A stretch of DNA of 46,295 nt from Bacteroidales bacterium (GTDB taxonomy: Bacteria; Bacteroidota; Bacteroidia; Bacteroidales; UBA932): the NCBI GenBank assembly GCA_017619655.1, contig JAFZRV010000005.1, forward strand, positions 1 to 46,295, read 5' to 3'. A program made the translations under genes and the position numbers. Of the stretch, positions 15,918 through 23,144 are shown piece by piece (positions within the stretch are counted from its first letter, which is position 1; every line of letters starts with the position of its first letter). The notes beneath the pieces are model-generated. The model was not told the DNA's origin. It saw only the letters and a list, made by a program, of their open reading frames with translations, and ran no database searches.

Positions 15918-15919
15918 CC

Positions 15920-17161
15920 TTACAAAGATAGCAAATATTTCGCGGCATTGACGCCGGCCAGCGCGCCGGTGGAGAAGGCGATCTGGAGGTTGTAGCCGCC
16001 GGTGTCGCCGTCGAGGTCGAGGACTTCGCCGCAGAAGTACAGGCCCGGTCTCAGGCGCGAGGCCATGGTCTTGGGGACGATCTCCTTGAGGCTGACGCCG
16101 CCGGCGGTCACGACGGCGCGTTCGAAGCCTTTATAGTCGACGATGCGGAACGTCCAGTGTTTCAGCCGTTCGGGCAGGTTTTCGATGGTCAGGTCGGGGT
16201 TGGCGCGCAGGAAGGGCGCGATCAACGATTTGGGCAACAAGCGATAGACTTCCAATGTCGATGAAACGGACTCCGCCGCTCTGGTTTTCGTCCCGCTCGC
16301 AGAAAAATGCTCGCGGATCCGAAAACCACCCGCTTGCTCCGTCCGTTTCATTCGATTGACCAGCTGCTCTTCCGAGAGCGCCGGCTTGAGGTCCAGAACG
16401 ATATCAACCCGCTGGCCGTTGTAGAGCGCCCAGACGGCGCGGCGGCTCAGGTGGTAGGCGATGCCGCTTTCGAGGCCGTCGTTCGTGAAATTGAAGTCGC
16501 CCTGCTCACTCTCCACCAGCGTCCTGTCAATATACAGCTGCAGACCCACGTTTTTCATCTCCAGGCCCGGCAGCCCCGGGTCATAGTCCTTGGGCAGCAG
16601 CGCCGTCTCACTGGGGAAAACGGTCGTAACCGTGTGGCCCGCCTCCCGGGCGAAACGGTAGCCATCGCCGGTCGAACCCGTTACAGGATAGGACTTTCCG
16701 CCCGTGGCGATGATCACGGCGCCGAAATCCGACAGTTCGTCCAGCGAGCCGACCGCAGACCCGTAGCGCACGTCGACGCCCAGCGCCTGCACCCGGTGCT
16801 CGAGCGCCCGCGCCACGTCGCCCGCCACCAGCGAGGCCGGATAGACCCGCTGTCCCTGCTGGGTCACCGTGGGCACGCCTAGTTCTTCTTCGAAAAAGCG
16901 GATCAGGGCCTCGTTGGAAAACGCGCGGAAAGCGAAGCGCAGGAAGCCCTTGTCGGGATACAGGTGCGCGGCGAACTCCTCCCAGGGACGACGGTTCGTC
17001 AGGTTGCATCGGCCCTTGCCGGTCAGGTAGATCTTGCGGCCCAGGCGCTCGTTCTTGTCGAACAGCACCACGCGGCGCCCGTCGCCGAGCGTTTCGGCGG
17101 CCCGGATGGCCGCCATCATGCCGGCGGGACCGCCGCCTACGATGGCCAGGGCGTCACGCAT
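15920..17161 (-). CDS. BaiN/HI0933-family FAD-dependent oxidoreductase carrying an in-frame palindromic insertion
   Basis: A 413-residue flavoprotein of the HI0933/YhiN (aminoacetone oxidase family, BaiN-like) group. The FAD-binding GGGPAGMMAA is at residues 9-18, then LGRKIYLTGKGRCNLTN, VIIATGGKSYP, and the C-terminal FCGEVLDLDGDTGGYNLQ that closes the FAD site. The physiological substrate of most members is unknown. Between NRMKR and LLPKSLI there are 34 residues (including TEQAGGFRIREHFSASGT), where I would expect about 16. This stretch is encoded by a 91-bp palindrome (16261-16351) related to an intergenic repeat near 29632. The reading frame stays open through it, so the protein is probably still made with an extra surface loop. 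The start overlaps the stop of the upstream serine hydrolase gene by one base. Confidence 0.9.
   Translation of the reverse strand: MRDALAIVGGGPAGMMAAIRAAETLGDGRRVVLFDKNERLGRKIYLTGKGRCNLTNRRPWEEFAAHLYPDKGFLRFAFRAFSNEALIRFFEEELGVPTVTQQGQRVYPASLVAGDVARALEHRVQALGVDVRYGSAVGSLDELSDFGAVIIATGGKSYPVTGSTGDGYRFAREAGHTVTTVFPSETALLPKDYDPGLPGLEMKNVGLQLYIDRTLVESEQGDFNFTNDGLESGIAYHLSRRAVWALYNGQRVDIVLDLKPALSEEQLVNRMKRTEQAGGFRIREHFSASGTKTRAAESVSSTLEVYRLLPKSLIAPFLRANPDLTIENLPERLKHWTFRIVDYKGFERAVVTAGGVSLKEIVPKTMASRLRPGLYFCGEVLDLDGDTGGYNLQIAFSTGALAGVNAAKYLLSL
15923..15930 (-). promoter_or_regulatory. -7 box immediately upstream of the GH73 gene
   Basis: The minus strand reads TATCTTTG-TAAGG-ATG: a perfect -7 box with only 5 nt to the start codon. 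It lies in the last codons of the upstream flavoprotein gene. Confidence 0.6.
16261..16351 (-). repeat. Palindromic repeat element inside the flavoprotein gene
   Basis: Outer arms ATGAAACGGAC (16261-16271) and GTCCGTTTCAT (16341-16351) are perfect reverse complements, and inner arms TGGTTTTCG (16282-16290) and CGAAAACCA (16320-16328) form a second nested 9-bp stem. The core 16276-16333, read on the minus strand, aligns with 29632-29688 on the plus strand at 47 of 58 columns (one single-base gap). TCG flanks the element on both sides (16258-16260 and 16352-16354). This is the coding copy of a dispersed palindromic element. Confidence 0.8.
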
Positions 17162-18687
17162 CAGTTGTTGAAATAATCCAGGAAACGCTCGAGCAGGATA
17201 TACATGTTGCTGTCGATGTCCCCGTTCGAATTTTCGTTGTACGCGCGGGAATTGCAGACAAAGGCGCCGCTCATGTGTTTTTCGGTGTTCCCCACCCAGA
17301 GCGTGGCCGTGCCCGCGATATTGCCGCCATGATAGTGCCCTCCCTTGAAATAATAGGGGGAGCTCGGGTAGTTCATGCGCCAGCCCAGGCCATAGCGCTT
17401 ATAGCTGGCTCCGTAGTAGTTGGATCCCTGATACGGATAGGGCGTATACATCTCCTCCAGTGTTTCGGGCGTGAAGATGTCGGGAACCGTGTCGTCGCCG
17501 TCCATGAAAGTGAGCGCCCGCATCATCTGGTTGGTGGAGGTGATGATGCCGGCCGCACCGGCCAGCTGCCGCAGATTGTTGGCATAGCCGTCCCTGCCGT
17601 CCTGGGAATAGTAGATACACTCATTGGACCGGCGTTCGTTCTGGTAGCCGCCGATGTGGGTGTCGGTGATGCCCATCCGGGCGAGCACGTCCTCTTTGAG
17701 GAACGACTCGTAGTCCTTGCCGCTGATGACTTCGACGATGCGGTGCAGGACACAGAAGCCCACGTTGCTGTAGTTGTAGGCCATGCCGGGGCTCCAGGTC
17801 ATCGAACCGTCGTTGTAGGGCTGCTGCCGGTCGTCGAGGGTGCGCTGGATCAGCGTGTCGGTCGGAACCGGCGTGCCGTTGCTGTACATGCGGTACGACC
17901 AGGTGAAGGCCGGGTCGCTGAGGCCCTTGCAGATGCCGCTGCTGTGGCTGAGCAGGTGCCGGACGGTGATGCCCTCGTGGTACGGGGTGATGTTCTGATA
18001 GAGTCCCTTCAAGATGCCTTTCTCGCCGAAGACCTGCTGGTCAAGCTGGAGCCGTCCCTCCTCCTTGAGCGTCATGATGCACATGGTGCAAAACTGCTTG
18101 GAGATGCTGGCCATGCGGAAGAGGTGGTCGGGCGTGACGCGGGTCTGGGCGGCCTGGTCGGCGAAGCCGAAGCCGCTGGAATACTTGATTTCGGTGCCCT
18201 TCATGACCGAAACGGACACACCCGGAATATGGAACTCGTTCATGAACTCATACACCTGGTTGTCGATGTACGGGATGCCGTGCTTGACGAGCACCTTGTA
18301 GTTGCCGGTCCGGAGGCCGGACTCGGAGACGACTTTGATATGCTGGACGTTGCCCGAGAAATCGTAGGCCTTGCCTTTCTCGTAGAGCACGCCTTCGATA
18401 TAGGCGGTCGCACCGTTCGAACAGAGGATCTCGGGCACCAGACGGGAGCGGTCGGTCCCTTCCGGCACGGAGATGCAGTAATAGTCGTTGCTGAGCACGG
18501 CGGTGGATCCGCCGCCGCCGATGGACGGATTGTCGCTGGCATTGAAGGCGAAGCGAAGGAGCGAAACCTTGTCGCTCAATGCGGCCCCGGGCTCGGGTTC
18601 GGGTTCGACGGTCCCGCAGGCGGGCAGGGCGAAGAGCACGGCCACGGCCATCAGCCAGGCGAAAAGCAGTTTTTGTTTCGAAACCAT
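17161..18687 (-). CDS. Serine hydrolase lipoprotein, beta-lactamase class C fold
   Basis: A 508-residue lipoprotein (lipobox LPAC, Cys24). An N-terminal all-beta domain of about 95 residues (roughly 40-135) resembles the Ig-like DUF5018-type domains of Bacteroidales surface lipoproteins. The penicillin-binding/class C beta-lactamase fold follows: SxxK as SISK (Ser194, Lys197), YxN as YSN (Tyr306-Asn308), and HLLSHSSGI. Members include D-aminopeptidases, esterases and PBP4-like proteins; the substrate cannot be read here, and true beta-lactamase activity is unlikely from the family context. It lies 5 nt downstream of mnmA and overlaps the flavoprotein start by 1 nt, so these three genes are probably one transcript. 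Confidence 0.9.
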   Translation of the reverse strand: MVSKQKLLFAWLMAVAVLFALPACGTVEPEPEPGAALSDKVSLLRFAFNASDNPSIGGGGSTAVLSNDYYCISVPEGTDRSRLVPEILCSNGATAYIEGVLYEKGKAYDFSGNVQHIKVVSESGLRTGNYKVLVKHGIPYIDNQVYEFMNEFHIPGVSVSVMKGTEIKYSSGFGFADQAAQTRVTPDHLFRMASISKQFCTMCIMTLKEEGRLQLDQQVFGEKGILKGLYQNITPYHEGITVRHLLSHSSGICKGLSDPAFTWSYRMYSNGTPVPTDTLIQRTLDDRQQPYNDGSMTWSPGMAYNYSNVGFCVLHRIVEVISGKDYESFLKEDVLARMGITDTHIGGYQNERRSNECIYYSQDGRDGYANNLRQLAGAAGIITSTNQMMRALTFMDGDDTVPDIFTPETLEEMYTPYPYQGSNYYGASYKRYGLGWRMNYPSSPYYFKGGHYHGGNIAGTATLWVGNTEKHMSGAFVCNSRAYNENSNGDIDSNMYILLERFLDYFNN

Positions 18688-18692
18688 GGTGT

Positions 18693-19877
18693 TTATTGGT
18701 CAATGACGCCGCTGCCGAGCATCTCCCCGTCGTCCGCGTACCAGACGGCGAACTGGCCGGGGGTGATGCCGCGCTGCGGCTTGTCAAACAAAATGTACAT
18801 GCCGTCGTCGTGCCGGTGCAGCACGGCGCCTTGGAGGGGCTGCCGGTAGCGGATGCGCACCTGGCAGCGCAGGGTCTGCCCCGGCGCCAGGGCCAGGTCG
18901 GGCCGTATCCAGTGGATCTCTTCGGGACGGATGCGGAGCGCCGGGCGCCAAAGGCCGGGATGCGCATCGCCTTCCCCCACGAAAATGAGATTGTTTTCGA
19001 TGTCGTTGGCGATCAGGAAGCAGGATTCGGCATGGCCGCCGATGCCCAGTCCTTTCCGCTGTCCGACCGTGTAGTATTGCGCGCCGATGTGCTTCCCGAT
19101 CACCTTCCCGTCTTCCCGCCGGTAGCGGATGGGCGCGGCCATTTCCTCGAGGGTCTGCGGCACGGGCCGGCCCTCATAGAAGCTGCGGGGAATCTCCACG
19201 ATGTCGCCCTCGCGGCTCTTGAGTTTCTGCTGCAGGAACACCGGCAGGTCGACCTTGCCCACGAAGCAGATGCCCTGGCTGTCCTTCTTTTCCGCGCTGG
19301 GCAGCTCCGCTTCCCGGGCGATGCGCCGCACTTCGGGCTTGGTGATGTCCCCGATGGGAAAAAGGGCCGTGGCGAGCTGTTCCTGCGACAGCTGGCATAG
19401 GAAGTAGCTCTGGTCCTTGTTGGGATCGCTGCCCGCGAGGATGCGGTATACCGTCTCGCCCGCCTCGTTCACGAAGGAATCCTTGCGGCAGTAATGCCCG
19501 GTGGCGACGAAGTCGGCGCCGAGGTCCTGCGCGGCCTTCCAGAAGGCATCGAACTTGATCTCGCGGTTGCACAACACGTCGGGATTGGGCGTGCGCCCCT
19601 TCTCGTACTCGCTGAACATATAGTCCACCACCCGCTGCCGGTATTCGTCGCTCAGGTCCACGAAGTGGATGGGAATGCCGATCTTGCGGGCCACCATCTC
19701 GGCCACGGCGCGGTCCTCCTCCCACTCGCACTCCCCGTGCAGGGTGCCGGTGGTGTCGTGCCAATTCTGCATGAAGAGCGCGAACACGTCGCAGCCCTGC
19801 TGTTTCAGCAGCAGCGCGGCCACGCTGGAGTCGACGCCGCCGGACAGTCCGATGCAGATCTTGGGTTTTTGCTTCAT
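18693..19877 (-). CDS. mnmA: tRNA-specific 2-thiouridylase MnmA
   Basis: A 394-residue enzyme that puts sulfur on C2 of the wobble uridine (U34) of tRNA-Lys, -Glu and -Gln. The PP-loop SGGVDSS is at residues 12-18. Catalytic cysteines are Cys103 in NPDVLCNREIKF and Cys204 in SQGICFVG. KDQSYFL and the C-terminal beta-barrel motif GLGIGGHAES are typical. The length is slightly above the usual 360-370. It is the first gene of a minus-strand run and is divergent from the SRP RNA gene, with start and SRP promoter only about 18 bp apart. No perfect TAnnTTTG box is visible for it. Confidence 0.97.
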   Translation of the reverse strand: MKQKPKICIGLSGGVDSSVAALLLKQQGCDVFALFMQNWHDTTGTLHGECEWEEDRAVAEMVARKIGIPIHFVDLSDEYRQRVVDYMFSEYEKGRTPNPDVLCNREIKFDAFWKAAQDLGADFVATGHYCRKDSFVNEAGETVYRILAGSDPNKDQSYFLCQLSQEQLATALFPIGDITKPEVRRIAREAELPSAEKKDSQGICFVGKVDLPVFLQQKLKSREGDIVEIPRSFYEGRPVPQTLEEMAAPIRYRREDGKVIGKHIGAQYYTVGQRKGLGIGGHAESCFLIANDIENNLIFVGEGDAHPGLWRPALRIRPEEIHWIRPDLALAPGQTLRCQVRIRYRQPLQGAVLHRHDDGMYILFDKPQRGITPGQFAVWYADDGEMLGSGVIDQ

Positions 19878-19894
19878 TTATTCAAAAAAATACT

Positions 19895-19902
19895 TACCTT
19901 TG
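19895..19902 (+). promoter_or_regulatory. -7 box for the SRP RNA gene
   Basis: TACCTTTG, a perfect TAnnTTTG match, lies 5 nt before the first paired base of the SRP RNA, the distance expected for a transcription start. Confidence 0.75.
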
Positions 19903-19906
19903 TGCC

Positions 19907-20010
19907 GGGGTAAGTCGTATACGACCAGCTCCCACTGAACTCCCCCAGGGTCGGAAGGCAGCAAGGGTAGGTGGTTGTAGCGGTGCGATATATCAAGCTT
20001 ACCCTTTTTT
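19907..20010 (+). ncRNA. ffs: Signal recognition particle RNA (4.5S, small bacterial type)
   Basis: The SRP apical loop is clear: CCCAGGGTCGGAAGGCAGCA (19944-19963), with the conserved GGAA tetraloop and AGCA of the symmetric/asymmetric loop that binds Ffh. The ends pair as GGGTAAG (19908-19914) with CTTACCC (19998-20004), closing a hairpin of about 100 nt with no Alu domain. T-runs at 20005-20010 and 20012-20018 end transcription. The RNA works with Ffh and FtsY to target membrane proteins. The stop codon of the convergent cdd gene lies in the second T-run. Confidence 0.93.
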
Positions 20011-20016
20011 CTTTTT

Positions 20017-20490
20017 TTACAAATCATTGAAAATAAGTGGCATCAAGGATTCCACGCCCGTGAAGGCGAGGATGGGTCCGCCGCTGCCCAGGATGATGCG
20101 CAGGGGCTTCCCGGCCAGGCGCTCGTACTGGGCCATCACCTGCCGGCAGGCGCCGCAGGGCGAAGCGGGATCGGGCATCAGCCGCCCGTCGCGCGAACAG
20201 ACCAGGGCGATGGCCTCGAACGGCACGCCGGGGTGCTGCGCGCTGGCGGCGAACATCGCCGTCCGCTCGGCGCAGAGGCCGGACGGGTACGCGGCGTTTT
20301 CCTGATTGGCCCCCTTCACCACGGTGCCGTCGGCCAGCCGCACCGCCGCGCCCACATTGAAGTGCGAGTACGGCGCGTACGAGCCCTTCAGGGCCTCGAT
20401 GGCCGCCTCGAGCAACGCGCGGTCCGCCGCCCCGAGCTCATCGATGGAGGCATACGCTTCGTACGGAATGGTCAATGTCTTCTTTTCCAT
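20017..20490 (-). CDS. cdd: Cytidine deaminase
   Basis: A 157-residue, tetrameric-type cytidine deaminase that converts cytidine and deoxycytidine to (deoxy)uridine for pyrimidine salvage. Zinc ligands and the proton-shuttling Glu are Cys73 and Glu75 in GLCAERTA and Cys112/Cys115 in SPCGACRQ. The substrate-binding N-terminal APYSHFNVGAAV is present. The start is placed at the ATG at 20490 (MEKKTLTIPYEAYA); longer in-frame extensions run through the promoter. A perfect -7 box is at 20526-20519. The 3' end touches the SRP RNA terminator T-run. Confidence 0.95.
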   Translation of the reverse strand: MEKKTLTIPYEAYASIDELGAADRALLEAAIEALKGSYAPYSHFNVGAAVRLADGTVVKGANQENAAYPSGLCAERTAMFAASAQHPGVPFEAIALVCSRDGRLMPDPASPCGACRQVMAQYERLAGKPLRIILGSGGPILAFTGVESLMPLIFNDL

Positions 20491-20518
20491 GAAGAATGGA
20501 TTGCTTGGTTGTATCTTA

Positions 20519-20526
20519 CAAAGATA
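20519..20526 (-). promoter_or_regulatory. -7 box for cdd
   Basis: The minus strand reads TATCTTTG, 28 nt before the cdd start codon and just after the end of the DUF3298 gene. It is part of a small palindrome, TATCTT-aca-AAGATA (20512-20526). Confidence 0.65.
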
Positions 20527-20534
20527 GGTATAAT

Positions 20535-21305
20535 CTATTTCAGCTCCTCCCACGGAACCGGAATCGTGATGACGCCGAAGACGTAGGGAGCGAGGTCGTA
20601 GGGCTGGTAGTAGAAGGTGAGGCCTTCTTCGCCGACCGAGAACCAACGGCTGGGCTCGATGGTTTCCACGTAGAAGATGTTCTCTTCGTCGAGGTCGTTC
20701 TCATCGATCACATCCTTCAGGCCATCGTATTTGTGCTGGTCGAGGAGCGCGCAGAGCTGCTCGCGGGTGAGCGAAGGCGCGAAGGTTTCCCAGCCGACGA
20801 TCCGGCCCGTCTTCCGGTCGAAGACCAGCGGGCATTCGACGTTCATGCCGTGGGCGCCGCCCAGGTACTGGTACTGCACGATGAAATAGTTGACGTAGTT
20901 CTTGTAGCTTTCGCCGAAACTGCCGTTGTAATCGTAGCCCCAGTTCAGGAAGGGAGCATCTTCCTCGGACATTTCGTTTTCGCGGAGCATCTCTTCGTTC
21001 GAGGCGACATATTCCTCGGCGACCTTGTTGCGCCAGGCCTGCCCGAGTTCGGCCACCGATCCGGTGAAGTCGGCATACTCCTCGCCGAGGGTGTTGACGC
21101 GGACGGCCTTGCGGATTTCCGCCAGGGCCTCCTGCGGGAAGCCCGCGGTCGGGAAGTCGATGTTCAGGTTGAGGCTCAGGTTGTTGTCGCTGCCCTCGTG
21201 GAACGGGATTTCCTCTTCCACGGCGAGGGTTTCCGTACGGATTTCTTGGGTGCAGGCGGGCAGGAACAGGAGCGCCGCCATCAGCAGGATAAAAGTGCGT
21301 TTCAT
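20535..21305 (-). CDS. DUF3298/RsiV-like lipoprotein
   Basis: A 256-residue lipoprotein (signal peptide MKRTFILLMAALLFLPAC, Cys18). The body has the DUF4163/DUF3298 layout of RsiV-type proteins: IDFPTAGFPQEALAEIRKAV, YQYLGGAHGMN and the C-terminal FYYQPYDLAPYVFG, followed by TIPVPWEEL. In firmicutes the related domain of anti-sigma factor RsiV binds lysozyme; in Bacteroidota the role is unknown and there is no sigma factor next to it. The start overlaps the GH2 stop by one base (TAATG), so it is translated from the GH2 transcript. Confidence 0.85.
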   Translation of the reverse strand: MKRTFILLMAALLFLPACTQEIRTETLAVEEEIPFHEGSDNNLSLNLNIDFPTAGFPQEALAEIRKAVRVNTLGEEYADFTGSVAELGQAWRNKVAEEYVASNEEMLRENEMSEEDAPFLNWGYDYNGSFGESYKNYVNYFIVQYQYLGGAHGMNVECPLVFDRKTGRIVGWETFAPSLTREQLCALLDQHKYDGLKDVIDENDLDEENIFYVETIEPSRWFSVGEEGLTFYYQPYDLAPYVFGVITIPVPWEELK

Positions 21306-23110
21306 TATTTTAAAGTATTGATTACCTGTTGGTTGATTTCACGGATGCGCGGGATGTCGACCTTGTCGAAGCGGCGGTCGTAGGTCATCAGGCCGTTGAC
21401 TTCGATCTCCACGTCGGTGGTCTGCGTGTAGACAGCGGCGGAGAAGCCGCGCGCGACCATGTCGCGCAGCTGCCGGGCGTATTTCACATATTCTTCCGTG
21501 ACTTCGGCCGGGCTGGCGAACTTGATGTAGCCCCAGTTGCGGTCGGGCGTCCAGAGATGCCCCTCCACGGGCATGCCGATGCCGCCGTATTCACCCAGCA
21601 CGTTCACGCTCTTGGTGTCGAACAGATAGAGGGCCGGCTGCGGGTAGTTGTGCAGGTCGAGGATGTCGCCGGCGCCCGGGAAGAAGTTGCCGCCACTGGC
21701 CGCGTTGACCAGGCGGGTAGGGTCGTGCTGCGCCGTCCAGGTGGCGATTTCCTTGGTTTTGAACTGGCCCCATCCTTCGTTGAAGGGGACCCACACGGCC
21801 ACGCAGGGGTTCGAGTAGAGGTAGTCCATCTCGGCCTCCCACTCCTTGCGGAAGTTGGCCTCGGAAGCGGCGCTGCGCTCGCGCTCCGCCCCTTCATAGT
21901 AGCGGGTGTTCTGCCAGCCGCCCGTCCATTCGCCGCTGGGCATGTCCTGCCACACGAGGATGCCGAGGCGGTCGCAATGATAATACCAGCGTGCCGGCTC
22001 CACTTTCACGTGCTTGCGGATCATGTTGAAGCCCCAATCCTTGGTTTTCTGCACGTCGTAGGCCAGCGCCTCGTCGGTGGGGGCGGTGTAGAGGCCGTCG
22101 GGCCACCAGCCCTGGTCGAGCGGGCCGTACATGAAGATGGGCTTGCCGTTCAGTTGCAGGCGCAGGATGCCCTGGGCGTCAGGTCCTTTGCCGATCTTGC
22201 GCATCGCGCAGTAGCTCTGCACGCGGTCCACGACCTTGCCGTCGACCACCAGGCTGACTTCCAGGTCGTAGAGGAACGGGTCGTCGGGCGACCAGCAGCG
22301 CGCGTCGGGAACCGCGATTTCGGCTTCCGTGCCGGCCAGGGCGCGGGCCGTGGCCACAGGCTGGCCTTCAGCCAGCAGGCGGGCCTGGACGATGCCCTTC
22401 GAGACGCCTTCCGCCAGCACGCGGATGCAGCCGGCATCGAGGTCGGGCGTGGTGCGGAGGTTTGCGATATGCTGTTCGGCCACGGGCTCCAGCCAGACGG
22501 TCTGCCAGATGCCCGTGACGGAGGTGTACCAGATGCCGCCGGGCTTGCTGACCTGTTTGCCGCGCGGCTGGAAGCCGGTGTCGGTGCCGTCCCAGACCTT
22601 GACGGTCAGGGTGTTGGTGCCGGTGGTCAGGGCGTCGGTGATGTCGAGGCTGAATGGCGTGTAGCCGCCAGTGTGCGTGCCGGCCTTCACCCCGTTGACC
22701 CAGATGTCGGCCTGCCAGTCCACGGCCCCGAAATGCAGGAGCACGCGCCGGCCTTTCCAGGCTTTCGGCACGCTGAACGTACGCTGGTACCAGAGGTTGT
22801 TGTCCTTGCCCACCGTACGGCCCACGCCGGAGAGGCTGGACTCGATGCAGAAGGGCACGAGGATCTGTCCGTCAGGCTTTTCGTAGCTGGTGCCGAGGGG
22901 CAGCACGGCGTAGTCCCAAAGGCCGTTGAGGTTCATCCAGTCGGCGCGCTGCAGCAGCGGGCGGGGATATTCGGGCAGGGGAGCCTTCGGGTCAACCTGG
23001 TCCGCCCAGGGGGTCCGGATATGGTCGCCGGCCGGTGCCCAGTTCTGGGCGGTGGCGGCGCTGGCGCAGAAAAAGAGCGCTGCGAGAAGGAAGAGAACCG
23101 ATTTTTTCAT
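21305..23110 (-). CDS. Glycoside hydrolase family 2 (beta-galactosidase/beta-glucuronidase type)
   Basis: A 601-residue exported enzyme. The start is set at the ATG at 23110 (MKKSVLFLLAALFFCASAATAQ), which gives a signal peptide cleaved near ATAQ. The GH2 sugar-binding jelly roll (about 45-200, NGLWDYAVLP, HFGAVDWQADIWVNG), an Ig-like domain (about 205-300) and the TIM barrel follow. The acid/base is Glu445 in VPFNEGWGQF and the nucleophile Glu507 in VLGEYGGIG; RKHVKVEPARWYYHCDRLG precedes them. It should remove terminal beta-linked sugars in the periplasm. The adjacent divergent galM suggests galactose or glucose as product, by inference. It is co-transcribed with the DUF3298 gene. Confidence 0.93.
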   Translation of the reverse strand: MKKSVLFLLAALFFCASAATAQNWAPAGDHIRTPWADQVDPKAPLPEYPRPLLQRADWMNLNGLWDYAVLPLGTSYEKPDGQILVPFCIESSLSGVGRTVGKDNNLWYQRTFSVPKAWKGRRVLLHFGAVDWQADIWVNGVKAGTHTGGYTPFSLDITDALTTGTNTLTVKVWDGTDTGFQPRGKQVSKPGGIWYTSVTGIWQTVWLEPVAEQHIANLRTTPDLDAGCIRVLAEGVSKGIVQARLLAEGQPVATARALAGTEAEIAVPDARCWSPDDPFLYDLEVSLVVDGKVVDRVQSYCAMRKIGKGPDAQGILRLQLNGKPIFMYGPLDQGWWPDGLYTAPTDEALAYDVQKTKDWGFNMIRKHVKVEPARWYYHCDRLGILVWQDMPSGEWTGGWQNTRYYEGAERERSAASEANFRKEWEAEMDYLYSNPCVAVWVPFNEGWGQFKTKEIATWTAQHDPTRLVNAASGGNFFPGAGDILDLHNYPQPALYLFDTKSVNVLGEYGGIGMPVEGHLWTPDRNWGYIKFASPAEVTEEYVKYARQLRDMVARGFSAAVYTQTTDVEIEVNGLMTYDRRFDKVDIPRIREINQQVINTLK

Positions 23111-23117
23111 ACCTTTG
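23110..23117 (+). promoter_or_regulatory. -7 box for galM
   Basis: TACCTTTG fits TAnnTTTG and overlaps the first base of the GH2 start codon on the other strand. The predicted transcription start is near 23122. Confidence 0.5.
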
Positions 23118-23128
23118 GATTTATCAAT

Positions 23129-23136
23129 CAAAAATA
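23129..23136 (-). promoter_or_regulatory. -7 box for the GH2 gene
   Basis: The minus strand reads TATTTTTG, 18 nt before the GH2 start codon. It lies inside the predicted 5' leader of galM, so the two divergent promoters interlock. Confidence 0.5.
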
Positions 23137-23144
23137 GCGATTCT

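Noticed and set aside
18541-18575. GGCGAAGCGA...GAGCGAAAC in the serine hydrolase gene, resembling part of the element loop
   Set aside because: The similarity is short, GC-rich and not palindromic; it is probably chance.
17161-18687. Antibiotic-resistance beta-lactamase
   Set aside because: It has the class C fold and SxxK/YxN motifs, but the extra Ig-like domain and lipoprotein form match the broad serine hydrolase group, most of which are not resistance enzymes.
19632-19665. A possible third copy of the palindromic element in mnmA (ACCACCCGC, GGTATTCGTCGCTC)
   Set aside because: The words match in part, but there is no inverted repeat, and the encoded residues DEYRQRVVDYM are the normal conserved MnmA sequence.
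20535-21305. Anti-sigma factor RsiV
   Set aside because: Only the DUF3298/DUF4163 extracellular domain is shared; there is no transmembrane anti-sigma part and no sigma factor gene nearby.
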